NCBI GenBank assembly: GCA_028583685.1
Contig: JAMXIF010000222.1
Span: 3,905,346-3,969,345, forward strand
Origin: Petaurus breviceps papuanus
Taxonomy: Eukaryota > Chordata > Mammalia > Diprotodontia > Petauridae
Direction of reading: 5' to 3'
DNA length: 64,000 nucleotides
Under the pieces are notes generated by a model, which was given only the letters and a program-made list of their open reading frames with translations, made no database searches and had not been told where the DNA came from. Positions 9,922 through 20,304 of this stretch are shown piece after piece. The translations under genes were made by a program, and so were the position numbers. Every line of letters starts with the position of its first letter. Positions within the stretch are counted from its first letter, which is position 1.

Positions 9922-10055
9922 AGACCAGTCCCTTCACTGTGAAAATGGAAAATTTGAGAACCAGGGTGGGTGAATCCCTTGCCCACGGTCACAGAGCAGT
10001 AAGCGCCACCGTGGACCTTGAACCCAGACCTGTGACTCTGAGTGCAGGGCATGGG
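9922..10055 (-). mobile_element. MIR SINE, antisense
   Basis: 'cttgcccacggtcacagagcag' and 'ttgaacccagacctgtgactc' are the antisense MIR body and B box. Confidence 0.6.
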
Positions 10056-10489
10056 CATCTGACCAGCTCCGTCCCAGCTTGGTTTCCTCTCGCTCTACCA
10101 GAGGTTCCCACAAGGACTTTGGGCTACAAATTCTTTAACAATGCCAGAGCCAGAATATGATTGTAAACAAGATGGTGAGTAGTGTATTCGATCACCCTGA
10201 GGGTTCTCGGCACTTTTGCTGTTGAGAGGGTTCCAGGAGCAGAATGCTTTGGGAAGTTCTGCTCTGGCTCAGACTTTCTTGCAGCGTTAGTGTGAAAAGC
10301 CAGATCTAACAGACAGCAGCGGGAATGCCTTCTGCATCCCTGCATCCCATTGACAGAGGTTCTTCTTTGAAAGCACCTGCACAGCCCCAATGAGGGATGG
10401 ATGCAAGGTAATGAGAGGCTTTCCTTTAAGACAAACTTGATAGAAATTCTACATCCAAATGATGGTCTCCTTTAGAGGAAGGAACTTCA

Positions 10490-10640
10490 GAGCCTCTTGC
10501 TTGACAGATGAGGAAACTGAGGCTCAGAGAGGTTGGGTGGCTTGTCTAAGGTCACATAGGCCCCCAGCCAAAGGCAGAGCCATGACTCCCCCGGAGCGAT
10601 TGCTGACTCCGCCGTCCTGCTTCTCCCTCTGGGTTTTCAA
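10490..10640 (-). mobile_element. MIR SINE, antisense
   Basis: 'gacagatgaggaaactgaggctcagagaggtt' and 'aaggtcacatag' mark it. Confidence 0.7.
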
Positions 10641-10764
10641 TCGTCCCCCGGGATAGGTTCTAATTTGTTCCAGTGATTGTCAAGGCTCAACACTTTTTAC
10701 AGAGCTCTTCCTCGGAAGGGGCTTCCAGGCCCATTGGAGGACACTGGTCTCCGCTCCAGCAGAG

Positions 10765-10890
10765 GAACCAGGCCGTGGGCTCAGAGTCAGGGGTACCCAG
10801 ATCTCCCCCTCTGGTGGGTGACTCCACCTCTCCGAGACTCAGCTTCCTCGTCTGTAAAATGAGAGTGATGAGCGACGCTCTCTACGGTTT
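10765..10890 (+). mobile_element. MIR SINE, sense, decayed
   Basis: 'gggctcagagtcaggggtacccag' and 'cagcttcctcgtctgtaaaatgag' bracket a degenerate MIR. Confidence 0.55.
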
Positions 10891-10984
10891 CTTTCTTTGC
10901 CCAAGAGCCCCGATCTTTTGCAGGACCCCAGCTCACTTTCACCGCCTGTGATCAGTAACGACACCTGCGTGATCCTGAAGAAGT

Positions 10985-11105
10985 GAGCCAGTTAGTAAGC
11001 GTTTAGGAAGCGCCTACTATGCGCCAGGAGCTGAACCAGATCTCTGGGTATAAAAGAAAGCCAAAAGACAGGCCCTGCTCTCCAGGAGCTCAAGTCTGAT
11101 GAGCC
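10985..11105 (-). mobile_element. L2 3' end, antisense
   Basis: 'gcgtttaggaagcgcctactatgcgccagg' and 'ccctgctctccaggagctcaagtct' are antisense L2. MIR-like 'cctcagtttcctcatctgtaaaa' follows at 11104-11126. Confidence 0.65.
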
Positions 11106-11189
11106 TCAGTTTCCTCATCTGTAAAACTGAGGGCTGGGGCTAGGGTTTTCCTTCCATCGAGCCTAAATTGGCCCACTTGCACCTCATGT

Positions 11190-11560
11190 TCCTAGTCGTG
11201 CCCTCTGGGGGCGGCCAGAGCGCGTCGGCTCTTTCACGTCCACTCCACCCCTGAATCTAAAGCCGGCCAGCCTGGACCCTGAGAACCGTGGCCCTCGAGG
11301 ACCCGAGCTTCCTGTCCTGAAGCGGCAGGGGGCAGCAGAGAGCCGCATGAGGCAGAGAAAATGCGAGTCTGGACCAGGCTGGAGCAGGGATGGGGAGGGA
11401 GAGGCGGGCCAGAGCCGCAGCGATGCCCGCCCGAGCAGGTCCGGGAAGGAGGTATCCACATGTGCATGGGAGAAAGGGGCGCCCCAGGCTGACGGGCACC
11501 TGGAGCTGGGGCGCTCTCCCCTGGTCCCTGGGGCACATTCACAAGATCCTCATCCGAATA
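11190..11560. promoter_or_regulatory. CpG-rich block with two CTCF-like motifs
   Basis: CpG density is visibly higher than in the surrounding DNA and the block is largely repeat-free. A CTCF-core match (13 of 14 against CCASYAGRKGGCRS) lies on the minus strand at 11198-11211. A second core, GCAGGGGGCAG, lies on the plus strand at 11325-11335. The motifs point away from each other. No gene or splice signal is recognised, so calling this an insulator or promoter is inference. Several overlapping open frames here look like chance products of GC-rich DNA. Confidence 0.35.
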
Positions 11561-11719
11561 AATAAATAGATTAGATGACCCTCCCCCTCGTGCCACATAT
11601 GAGGAAACAGGCAGGGAGGATTGAAGTTGCCTTCTCTGGCTAACGCAGCAAACGGGTGTCCGGGGTCGGATCTGAACCGGTCCTTTCTCTCCAATCACCA
11701 CATCCCAGGCATTTCCCAG

Positions 11720-11930
11720 GCTGCCCCCCCATCCCCGAAACACTCTCCCTCCTCAGTCTCCATTGCCTGGTTTCCCTGTATTCCCTTAAATCCCAGCTCC
11801 GGTCTCGCTTCCTCCTGGAAGCCTCTCCTGATCTCCCTAGGGCTGGGGCCTTCCTTCTGGCGACCGTTCCCGACTTACCCTGTATGGATTGCGTTTGTAA
11901 ATAACTATTGACAAGTTGTCTCCCTGAGGG
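11720..11930 (+). mobile_element. L2 LINE 3' region, sense
   Basis: 'ggtctcgcttcctcctggaagcctctcctgatctccc' is the L2 'ctcctccaggaagcctttcctgat' segment. It ends at 'aagttgtctcc'. A possible tail remnant lies at 12250-12300. Confidence 0.6.
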
Positions 11931-11934
11931 CCGC

Positions 11935-12880
11935 CAAAGGGGGTTCTGAGGGGAGCTGAAGTTCGGTTTTTCAGGGGAGCTCAGTGCGCCAAGCTTCTAT
12001 GGTGCCACGTTGAGACTGTGTAAACTACGGGATTTTACTGTTGTCTGCCATGTTGCACTTTTATATCCAAAGCAATTAGACTAGAACTTGGATCTGGCCA
12101 CATCCCGAGGCAAGAGAGGGTGGCTGCCTAACGGGTGGTGTGGCCTTGGATCGCTTGGCTCCCAAATATCTCCGACGGGATGCCAAGCGCTTCGAATTCC
12201 ATCCTTACAAACTGATTTTCTTCCCCCACCTGGGAGCATCTTTTATAATGTAAATTCCTTCGGATTGGGGAACATGCAAATTAACTGTGTTTCATCCTCC
12301 TAAGTCCCCACTATTTTTATCACCCACATATAAGACAAAAGTTAAAATATGAGGAGGACGGTGAGGAATAACCTACCCATCCACCCACCCCCACTCTTGC
12401 CCCCCCGCATCACAATAGAATATGCAAATATGTTTCTTTCATGTTCCCTCTTTTATGGCGCTATAGTCCCGCCTTGTTCCGCGGGAGGCCACGGCTTTGT
12501 GGTGTGCGGAGGATGAGGGGGCATTGCTTCTATCTCTGGTGCCCAGCTGCAGCACAGGGGTAAAGCTTCAATGGGTATGCCCACTTCTGAGAGAGCCCCC
12601 TAATCTCTCTGGTTTGGGATGAGCTGAAACTCAAGTAACAATATTTCTGGCTCCCTGGACTGTGATCAGACTCACTGAGGATGAGAACAAAGGATGAAGA
12701 CCCCTTAAAGGAGATCCAGAAAGTGGTACTTTTCAGGAAAACTAAGAATCAATATTTGGGGGTTAAAAATTAGGTTGTTGATGAGATAACGGGCAGAACT
12801 TCAAGATGTGTTCATGAGGATACAACAAATAAAAAGGCAGAGAGCAAGAAGAGCTTGCAGGAACAAAAGCAGCCCCCTCC
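11935..12880. other. Mostly unrecognised, non-coding stretch
   Basis: No gene and no clear repeat, apart from an L2-like tail near 12250-12300. Two octamer strings, ATGCAAAT, occur at 12274-12281 and 12422-12429; the first lies in the L2-like tail. Confidence 0.4.
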
Positions 12881-12884
12881 CCGC

Positions 12885-13075
12885 CCCACAGGGTGACCTG
12901 GAAGGGACCTCAGGGTCTAGCCCAGCCCCTTCGTTGTACAGATGGGCAAACTGAGACCCGGAGAGGAGAAAGGACACAGGACAGAGCGGCCATTTAGTCT
13001 GACCTCGTGTCACAGATGAAGCATCTGAGGCCCAGGTTTCAAATCCAGAGCTCTTTGTACTCACAGTATCGTCTA
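12885..13075 (-). mobile_element. MIR-family SINE, antisense
   Basis: 'tggaagggacctcagggtctag', 'gtacagatgggcaaactgagac' and 'cccaggtttcaaatccagag' are present in antisense order. Confidence 0.6.
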
Positions 13076-13104
13076 CCAAGCCATGAGGACCCGGAAAGCA
13101 GAGA

Positions 13105-13275
13105 CTGGTGATGCCCTCGGCCTGGATCACCGGAGTCCCAACTTCCACACCTGTCTGACTTCGAGCAAACCACTTCACTTTTCTAGTCCTGTTTCCTCTT
13201 TTGTAAGATGAGAGGTTTGGGCTATCTGGCCTCTGGCACCCCTTCCAGCCCTCTCTTTGATCTTAGGATCCCATG
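13105..13275 (+). mobile_element. MIR-family SINE, sense
   Basis: 'ctgtttcctcttttgtaagatgagaggtttgg' and the tail 'cccttccagccctctctttgatc' mark a sense MIR with L3-like 3' end. It faces the copy at 12885-13075. Confidence 0.6.
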
Positions 13276-13279
13276 AGTC

Positions 13280-13760
13280 TATTGGCTCCCAGGTTAAGGG
13301 ATATTTGCAGGGTGTTCTCGGAGACCCTTAAAACTCTATGTGGACCTATGGTGCCCATCTCAGATGAACTTTCTAAACCCATGGGAGACAACAAGCATCT
13401 TGTTAAGGATCCATTATTTATGGGGCTTGGCACACATGGGGAAGGTGGTGGAGATATGCCTTCTTAGATGCCACTACCAGGTATATAGCTGACAGTGGGC
13501 AAAGTCAGAAGGAAAGTCTCCATGATATTCTGGCCAGCACTTTTGTGGTGACAGAACTGGAAGCAAAGTGGGTTTCCATCAACGGGAGAAGGTTTAATCA
13601 GGTTGGGACAAGAGAGGTTTTCTGGGTAGTGGAACTGCAGAAGAGGAGGCATATCCTCAGAAATACGGGTGATTTTAGAAGCCATTGGAAAACAAATGAA
13701 AATCAGAACCAGTTCCTAAAGGGTTTCTTTTCTCAACATGTTTGACATTCATTAGTGATA
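13280..13760. other. No recognised gene or repeat
   Basis: Ordinary AT/GC composition, with no exon-like splice pairs and no familiar repeat. Confidence 0.4.
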
Positions 13761-13763
13761 GGC

Positions 13764-13820
13764 AGAGAGAGAGAGACAGACAGAGACAGAGAGAAAGAGA
13801 GTCAGAGAGAGTCAGTCAGG
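13764..13820. repeat. (GA)n/(GACA)n microsatellite
   Basis: Runs of gagagacagacagagaca-type units, imperfect. Confidence 0.85.
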
Positions 13821-14035
13821 AGGACTGGATTCATGTCCTACCTTACTGACCAGGTGACCCTAGGCAAGTCACCTACCTCTCAGTACTCTCCAGGCAATTC
13901 TCTACAACTTGACGCTGCAGGGAAGGTGCCCACCTCCATTGGTAAAGGGAATATCTCTCCTGGGAGCTCCTATACCACAGAACTCACAGTGCCAGACCCT
14001 GCCCCTAAACAAAAACAAAGGAGAAGTGGGAGGGT
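13820..14035 (+). mobile_element. Marsupial tRNA SINE, composite type with ctctacaactt core
   Basis: 'ggaggactggattcatgtcc', 'gtgaccctaggcaagtcacc', then 'ctccaggcaattctctacaact' and 'cctgggagctcctataccac'. The same second half recurs at 16104-16315 and 52700-52865, so this is one family whose 3' half differs from MIR. Confidence 0.65.
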
Positions 14036-14332
14036 GGTGGGGCCATTGAGCTGAAGGAACAGTTATCAAAACAACAGCCAGACTTTATTTCTGAGGAGGG
14101 AACGAGTCTCATCCAGTCTAGGACCACCTGCAGCCAGAAGCAGAGAGAAAAGAGGCATGCATTGTTCTTGTCTATGAGACTGGACCAGGCTGCTTCTTGT
14201 GCCTAAGGTGCAGTGCTTGTAGGAGGCAGAGAGCAAGTGACCCAGAGGATATTCTGGGGCAAAAGGCTGGGGGACTCTGAGCCTCAGGGCTCAGGGAACA
14301 TCATGGATGCAATGATTGGTAGGCAGTCCTGG

Positions 14333-14470
14333 AAATCATAGAAGCCCAGGGTTAGAGCTGGAAGAGAGCTGAGAGGCCAGCCCATCCAGCTTCTTCATTT
14401 TACATAGAAGGAAACTGAAGCTGGAAGGAGTGAAGTGACTCTCTCAGGAAATGTCATACAATCCAAGGAC
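14333..14470 (-). mobile_element. MIR-family SINE, antisense
   Basis: 'catagaagcccagggttagagctggaag' and 'cttcattttacatagaaggaaactgaag'. Confidence 0.6.
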
Positions 14471-14916
14471 CTGCTGAGGGTGTTCAAAAGCCTGGAGAGG
14501 TGAAGACTTGGGCATGGTCATGTACATGAAGGGCTGTTTCATGGAAGGAAAACACATGTTTAAGGACCTACAAGGCTAGAAGACCCCTTGTCTGAACATT
14601 GTAAAAAAGATTCCTGGTCATGTTTTCTGGTTTCCAAAGTGCTTTCCAGCTGTGAGAATCTGTGATTCTGGACTAGTCTCATTTGCTATTTATCTGTGGC
14701 ATCTTTCCTAGATATGTGCTCACAGATTATCACAATCATAATCACAATTATTGGGACACTTGTCTCAATCTGGGCAATGTACCTTCTCATCCACTTTGTG
14801 TTTCCATGGAGTATGGCTTGATGGAACTCTTGGGAACAACTGCAGGGGTCGCTGCAGAGACTCTGTGACCTCTCAGAGTGCCCTTCAATTAAGTGAACAT
14901 CATAGCACCAGAAATA

Positions 14917-15035
14917 GAAGCCTTTAGAGACCATCTAGCTCAAAGCCCTATTTTGTAGAAACTGAGCCTCAGGGGCATGAAGAGATTTGCCCAAGGTCAC
15001 ACAGTGTCAAAGGCTGGATTTGAACCTAGATTTTT
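14917..15035 (-). mobile_element. MIR-family SINE, antisense
   Basis: 'gaccatctagctcaaagccc', 'atttgcccaaggtcacacag' and 'ctggatttgaacctag'. Confidence 0.65.
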
Positions 15036-15049
15036 TATTACAAATTTGC

Positions 15050-15590
15050 TTCAAGTTATTAAGTGTTTGGGATGTTCCAGGCACTGACTGTGCTGTGTGC
15101 TAAGGAAGCAAAGATAAGAAGGAAGGGTGCTTGTCCCATACAAACTTGCATCCTACTTGGGGGAAAACCAAGGTTACCCAGATAAGTATGTACCAAACAT
15201 ATGCAAATTAAATACAAAGTATTTGGGGAGTGAGGAGCACTCATGATGAGAGGGGGAAGGAGAGTATGTTTAAAAAAGACATCTTGTAGGCAGTGCTGTT
15301 TGAGCAGAGACTTGATGGGATCCATGGGTTCTAGAGAGAAGAAGCAAGAATATTTCCAAGATGGTGGATCTCTGGGATGCTGGGAACAAGGAAGCCAGTT
15401 TGACTGGAACATAGAGGATCAGGGAGAGTAATGCACAATCAGCTTGTTGAGACGGGGTGGGAAGGACTTTGAATGTTAAATAGGGGAGTTTGGATTGGAT
15501 CCTAGCTGGAACAGGGGAACCCTAAAGATTCCTGAGCAGAGGAATGACACCATCAGACCTGTGCTTGGGAATGTCAATTCCACAACTGAG
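15050..15590 (-). mobile_element. L2 LINE, antisense
   Basis: 'aagttattaagtgtttgggatgttccaggcac' starts the antisense terminus. 'ggaagccagtttgactgga', 'gaaggactttgaatgttaaat' and 'atgacaccatcagacctgtgc' follow in L2 order. Confidence 0.75.
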
Positions 15591-15927
15591 GGGAGGATGC
15601 ATTGGAGGGTGAAGAAAGACTGAGTGGTAAAGTGTCATGTAGTAGTAGGATGACCTGGTGATTCATTGGGAATACATTTGTCAGGAGTCTGGATCATAAA
15701 TCTTCTAGGACATGACAAATGACTTGGGTGACTGTATTTCTCCGTTTGCTCTCTTGTTAACACTGATAATCACAGCAAAGTTATTTTGACAGTCTTCAAG
15801 GTTGGATTCTATTCCACTGAATTAAGCATGTTTCATCTTTTAATTAACAAAATAAATAGAAAAGATTGAAGGATTGAATAAGAAATTTAAATCTATTGAA
15901 GATTTAATTGATGATTGAAATTGAATT

Positions 15928-16103
15928 GAGGGACAGCTAGGTGGCTCAGTGAATAGAGCACTGGCCCTGGAGTCAGGAGCACCTGAGTTCAAATCCGTCC
16001 TCAAACACTTGACACACTTACTAGCTGTGTGACCTTGGGCAAGTCACTTAACCCCAATTGCCTTGCCTCCCCCCTTCAAAAAATTTAAAAATTAAAAAAA
16101 AAT
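15928..16103 (+). mobile_element. WSINE-like tRNA SINE, monomer
   Basis: 'gggacagctaggtggctcagtg', 'gagcactggccctggagtcagg', B box 'gagttcaaatcc', then 'gtgaccttgggcaagtcacttaaccccaattgcc' and an A-rich tail. It has the canonical arm, not the diagnostic left or right arm of the dimers. Confidence 0.85.
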
Positions 16104-16315
16104 GTAATGAAAAGTGAGGAAGTTGACAGGGTTCAAGCCCTGTCTCTGATTTCCATACTGGCTGTGTGACAAACCCCTGCAGTTTGAAGTTCCCCCCTGC
16201 AGCTCTCCAAAACCAGAAATTGCTGAGTGGGGACCAGATGCCAGTCTGTAATGACAGAAGAGGTTTCCTCACCTGGAAGTTCCCATAACCATGAAGTCAG
16301 TAGTCCTAAACACAA
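16104..16315 (+). mobile_element. Marsupial tRNA SINE, composite type
   Basis: 'cagggttcaagccctgtctctg', 'gaggtttcctcacctggaagttcccataacc' and 'gaagtcagtagtcc' parallel the copy at 13820-14035. Confidence 0.55.
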
Positions 16316-16850
16316 AAACACTTTTTAAAAAAGGTACAACATGATCTTATCTGCTTTATATCTGTCCATCAGTTCTACAACTGACCATGGAAAATCACCT
16401 TCCAAAGCCTGCCTTTCACCTTGTTTGTATCAAGGATTCTTGAGAGAAAATGCTAGCTTCTGCTTTGGTAGCTGCTGAGGTCCCAGATTCCCTTTCCCTT
16501 TCTTCCTTTCCTTTTTTTCTTGGTAAAGCATTAATTGTGGTCATCTTCTTTGTTTGGCCCTCTCTGCCCCCTTTGGCTGACCACAGTCTTGGGTTACCCA
16601 CACAGAGGATCCACCTCTGCCCAAATTAACTTCAATGAAACCCTGAGGACAGGAATTCATTTTAGAACAGAGGTCTGATCTGGTTGGATGGAATGACAAT
16701 ACCCAGCATGAAGAGAATGTGAATTCTCTCTTCCCTCAGCCCTGCCCTTGAGAGACTCAGCTTCCAACAAAGAAATAGGGTGGGGACAAAAGCTTGGGTC
16801 TCCCCAATTTTAATAATTGGCTGTTAATATGAGAGAGAAATAATCATCTC
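16316..16850. other. No recognised gene
   Basis: Pyrimidine-rich patch at 16485-16530. No exon or clear repeat seen. Confidence 0.35.
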
Positions 16851-16854
16851 TCAA

Positions 16855-16975
16855 TACATAGGTGTGAATACATATAGACACAAAGATTTGTATGTATACA
16901 TAGATGTATAGAAACATAGAAACAGATAGATAATAGGTGGACAATAGATGGATGGATGGATAGACAGATCTTGGA
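16855..16975. repeat. GATA/GATG-type simple repeat
   Basis: 'agatagataataggtgg ... agatggatggatggatagacag', preceded by ATACATAGA-type repeats. Confidence 0.7.
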
Positions 16976-17069
16976 GGGGGACGGGAGTGGAGAATACAAA
17001 ATGTCAAATGTAATTAAATACAATGTAAAACAAAATCCCTCCAACTGGTAAGAAAATTGTAACAAATCA

Positions 17070-17240
17070 GAAGCCGATAAGGGAAGGTCTCCTGGCTTTG
17101 AAGGTCGCTGAGGATTCTAGTTTGGAAGTGAAGAGGAAGCGTCTTCCAGACCTGGAGATCCAGTAATGAGAAGGTACAAGGGCAGAAAGTGGGACGCTAA
17201 ACAGAGCAGATCAAAAAAGGGCCAGTTTGACCGGAATGAA
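17070..17240 (-). mobile_element. L2 remnant, antisense
   Basis: 'gacgctaaacagagcagatc' and 'gggccagtttgaccggaatgaag' weakly match antisense L2. Confidence 0.35.
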
Positions 17241-17264
17241 GTGTTCACCCCTCCCCCTTCATGA

Positions 17265-17400
17265 TGCTGGGAGGTGTAAACATTATCTTCCCCATTTTCC
17301 AGATACAGAAACCTAAGGCTCAGAAAAGTTAGGGGACTAGCCCAGAGTCTCACAGCTCCAGAGGTATCAGAGCCCAGGTTTGTGACTACAAGGCCAGTCC
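17265..17400 (-). mobile_element. MIR SINE, antisense
   Basis: 'aacattatcttccccattttccag' and 'cctaaggctcagaaaagtt' mark it. Confidence 0.65.
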
Positions 17401-17639
17401 CTTCTCCCTTAGACCCCTACACATCTCCCGGCTCTCCCATGCCAGCTCTAGGAATCTCTGCCTCTGCCATCTGTGAGCTTCCTCTTCTTTTAATGGAGTC
17501 CAGAACCAGAAAGCATGTTCTCCCTGGGTTAGGTAGGGATGCTCAGCCATGTTAAAGATTGGCGGGGAGGGAGAATGATCTAGACCGAGTATGGAAACAA
17601 AAGCCTTTTACAAAACAAGGTAGCAGTTCTAAGATCCAC

Positions 17640-18014
17640 CCAACATCAGCCTTGAAGAAGCTGCCATAGCTAAGATGCTTGGCCTTGTCCCACAGGTGCA
17701 TTGTGGTCCAATGGGCTCTTTTCCCCTCCCTCCGGGAACAGCCAGCTTCCTACCTCCCAGGCTGGAGCTTCCCTTCCTCCTCTTTTCTTCCTCCCCCTCC
17801 CTCTTCTCCATCCTCCCATGAGTACCCAATCACAGCCGACACTGGAGCTGAACTCCCTACATCCATCTCCTCTGCCCCCAAGGCAGGCACAGCCAGAGAC
17901 CACACAGCTGCTGACTTTGCCCTAAGTGGGGACACAGCAAAGGCTTTGGAGTATCTCCCTGGGAAATCTACTGCTCTCCTCTAACTCCTGCTGTACCACC
18001 CTGAGAATTTGGAG
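17640..18014 (+). promoter_or_regulatory. Candidate SLC4A5 5' noncoding exon and promoter
   Basis: A repeat-free block (about 17430-18290) ends in the consensus donor GAG|GTAAGT at 18014/18015. A CCAAT box (GTCCAATGG) lies near 17707, followed by C/T-rich DNA common near initiators. It lies 9.1 kb upstream of the acceptor at 27109/27110, which opens the first SLC4A5 coding exon with 33 bases of 5' UTR. That exon therefore needs an upstream noncoding exon, and this is the best donor I can see. No coding potential is conserved, and the start point is unknown. The link is inference; RNA reads would decide it. Confidence 0.35.
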
Positions 18015-18299
18015 GTAAGTGCCCAGCCTGGGATTTTAGAAGTGGCAGGTCACAAGTACCCAAGCAAGCAGACTGGGCCGGGGTCAGAGAGCTCAGGGGG
18101 TGAACTCTGCCTTGACTGACCCAAGTGGCAGCAGATGATTGCTTCTCTAAGACCAGGGGCTGGCTATGACCAGCTGCCTTGACTCTTTAAAGCCTCAGAG
18201 AGCTCTGTGGTGGTGCCAGGAGCCTAATAGGGGACCCAGGAGATTAGGGGGTTTTCATCACTATTCCCCCTTCTAAACCCAAGTCAGTAGAAGTGCCCA

Positions 18300-18420
18300 G
18301 AATACAAGAGGTCTACGTGTGAATCCAGGCACTGCTGCTGCTGCCAGCTGGGTACACTCGGGTAAATATTTCCTCTGTAAAGGCCGTCAGGTTCTCCTCT
18401 GCAAAATGCTGTCTAACTTG
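18300..18420 (+). mobile_element. MIR SINE, sense, decayed
   Basis: 'gtgtgaatccaggcactgctg' and 'caggttctcctctgcaaaatg' resemble the MIR body. Confidence 0.4.
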
Positions 18421-18454
18421 GTAGTAATAGCTTAGCTGCTTGAAGATGTCCAAT

Positions 18455-18800
18455 AATAATTGACATTTATGGGTGATTGTTGTGTGTTTGTCCTTCCTTT
18501 TGGAAGAGGACCATGGCATCAGGGAAATGATGACATGACTTGCAGCTGACTTTGATTTGAGTGAGGGAGGCTGACTATGGTGCTGGCATTTATGCAGCAG
18601 CTTAAGGTTTGCAAAGACTTTTACAAATGATATTCCACTTGGCCCTCACAACATCTCTGGGACATGGTTATTATGGTGATTCTGCTCATCTTACAGCTGA
18701 GGAAATTGAAGCTCAGAGACTGATCTATTTGCCCTGGGCAAGATTCAAGCTCAGGTCTTCCTGACTCCAGGTCCACCGAACCACCAGGATGCCCAGCTCT
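18455..18800 (-). mobile_element. Ther-1 SINE, antisense, split by an RTE-derived insert
   Basis: Antisense Ther-1: 'aataataattgacatttatg', then after the insert 'ggcatttatgcagcagcttaaggtttgc', 'gctgaggaaattgaagctc' and 'caagctcaggtcttcctgac'. The strings tgacatttatg and tggcatttatg on either side of 18472-18587 look like the target duplication. Confidence 0.7.
18472..18587 (-). mobile_element. RTE LINE 3' end, antisense
   Basis: 'ttgtccttccttttggaagaggaccatggcatcaggg' and 'tttgatttgagtgagggagg' are the antisense RTE terminus seen also at 45715-46210. Confidence 0.6.
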
Positions 18801-18929
18801 GACTGCTTGGTCTCCCAGCTCTGATATTTCAAGTTCTCTTTCCTGAGGTTCTCCCAGTCCAGTCAATGTTCTGTGTTCTAAGGTTCTTCACATTTCTGAC
18901 ATACTACATCCTAAGGTCTTTTTCAGCCA

Positions 18930-18985
18930 TTGTATAATATTATATATAATGTAATAATGATGTTATATTATATAAGTTATATTCC
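18930..18985. repeat. AT-rich low-complexity tract
   Basis: 'attatatataatgtaataatgatgttatattatata'. Confidence 0.7.
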
Positions 18986-19099
18986 AGGGTAGAGGAGGAA
19001 AGGGGGAAGGGAGACTATGAGGATGCTACTTACATAGGCCTCCCTCTTAATGGAACAGCATTCTTTGTATGGAACCTACAAACAGAATTTTCCTCACTT

Positions 19100-19315
19100 C
19101 CAAAGAATTTAAGGTTTGCAAGGGACTTTACACATATTAACTCATTGGACATTCACAACAACCCTTGGAGATCGATGCTATTATTATCCCCATTTTATGG
19201 ATAAGGAAACAGGCTCAGAAAGCCTGGATGCTTTGCTCTCTTGTGCTAGTAAATATCTAGAGTCAGATTTGAACTCAGGTCTTTCTGTTTCTAAATATGG
19301 CTCTCTATATACTCC
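19100..19315 (-). mobile_element. Ther-1 SINE, antisense
   Basis: 'aatttaaggtttgcaagggactttacacatattaactcattgg', 'ttattatccccattttatgg' and 'gtcagatttgaactcaggtc'. Confidence 0.8.
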
Positions 19316-19589
19316 CCTCTCGTCTTCCTGAGGGCACGAATCCCAACTTTATGCTTTTCTCCTTCCTCGCTCCATTCTCTGCACACACCAGGCACTAAAA
19401 GAAGGGCCATCTGTAAAGCAAAGAGAAATGAGGCCCTCCCTGCCCTTTATCTGCTAAATCCCCTGTTGTCTTCCCAAGCTCTTGGTCACCAGCCTGAAGT
19501 TGCTCAGTTCTCTTCGCAGGATGCTGAGATCTGGCAGAAAGGGCTGGATCTGCGTGGCCCCTTTGCGGTTCTGGGAAATCTGTTATCTC

Positions 19590-19695
19590 CGCCATTAGGC
19601 TGTGAGCTCCTAGAGAACAGAAATCGGGTTTTTATATTTCTTTGTATTCCCAATACTTGGCCCAGTGCCTGGCTTATGGGAAGTGTTTAATCAAT
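19590..19695 (+). mobile_element. L2 LINE 3' end, sense
   Basis: 'tgtgagctcctagagaacag', 'tttctttgtattcccaat' and 'cccagtgcctggcttatggg'. It faces an antisense copy at 19700. Confidence 0.65.
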
Positions 19696-19699
19696 TCTG

Positions 19700-20030
19700 G
19701 TGCATTTATAGATAAGCATTCATTAAATACCTACTGTGTATGGGCTCTGTGATAGGTACCAGCAGTACAGAGAGGAAAGTCAAACAACCCTTGCCTTCAG
19801 GGACAACATTTATACAGATAAATAAGCAGGCAGATACAGGACAGAGAAGAAGGGTTCAGGGAGGAGGAGGAAGGGGAGGGGAGGGGCTTCAGCTGAGCTT
19901 TAAAGGAAGATGATTCTGAGAAGCCTGAGATGAAAAGGAAGGGCATTCCAGGCAGGGACCTCACCCTATGGAAATGCATGGAGCTAGGAGATGGAGCCCC
20001 GATTCCATACTCACATCTGAGGTAGCTGGC
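19700..20030 (-). mobile_element. L2 LINE 3' region, antisense
   Basis: 'cattcattaaatacctactgtgtatgggc', 'aaggaagggcattccaggcagg' and 'atggagctaggagatgg'. Confidence 0.7.
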
Positions 20031-20304
20031 TGAAGAAGACAGGATGGGAGGAGGTGGAAAGGGCCTGATAAGGAATAGGGTGGCCCCTGCTCCCTGGAGG
20101 CCATCTGTAGACGTTTTCCTCCAGAACTAGAAGGTTTGTCTCTGAGGATTCAGAACTGACTTTAGCTGCCTAAGGCAGATGTTCTGTAGTGCCCAGAGAA
20201 AAGAAGTTGGAAATGGTGATGTTCCTTTGAAAAGTGTAGTTAGTGCCTTCAGTTATCCCCCAAGTGATCTCATACTGGCCCAGCTAAACAAGAAGCCCCT
20301 CCCT

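Noticed and set aside
11234-11743. 169-residue minus-strand frame
   Set aside because: Chance frame in GC-rich DNA, no recognised domain.
12274-12429. Two ATGCAAAT octamers 148 bp apart
   Set aside because: About two such octamers are expected by chance in 64 kb and the first lies in an L2-like tail.
15928-16103. tRNA-like A and B boxes
   Set aside because: They belong to SINE heads; the cloverleaf is degraded and each has a SINE body and tail.
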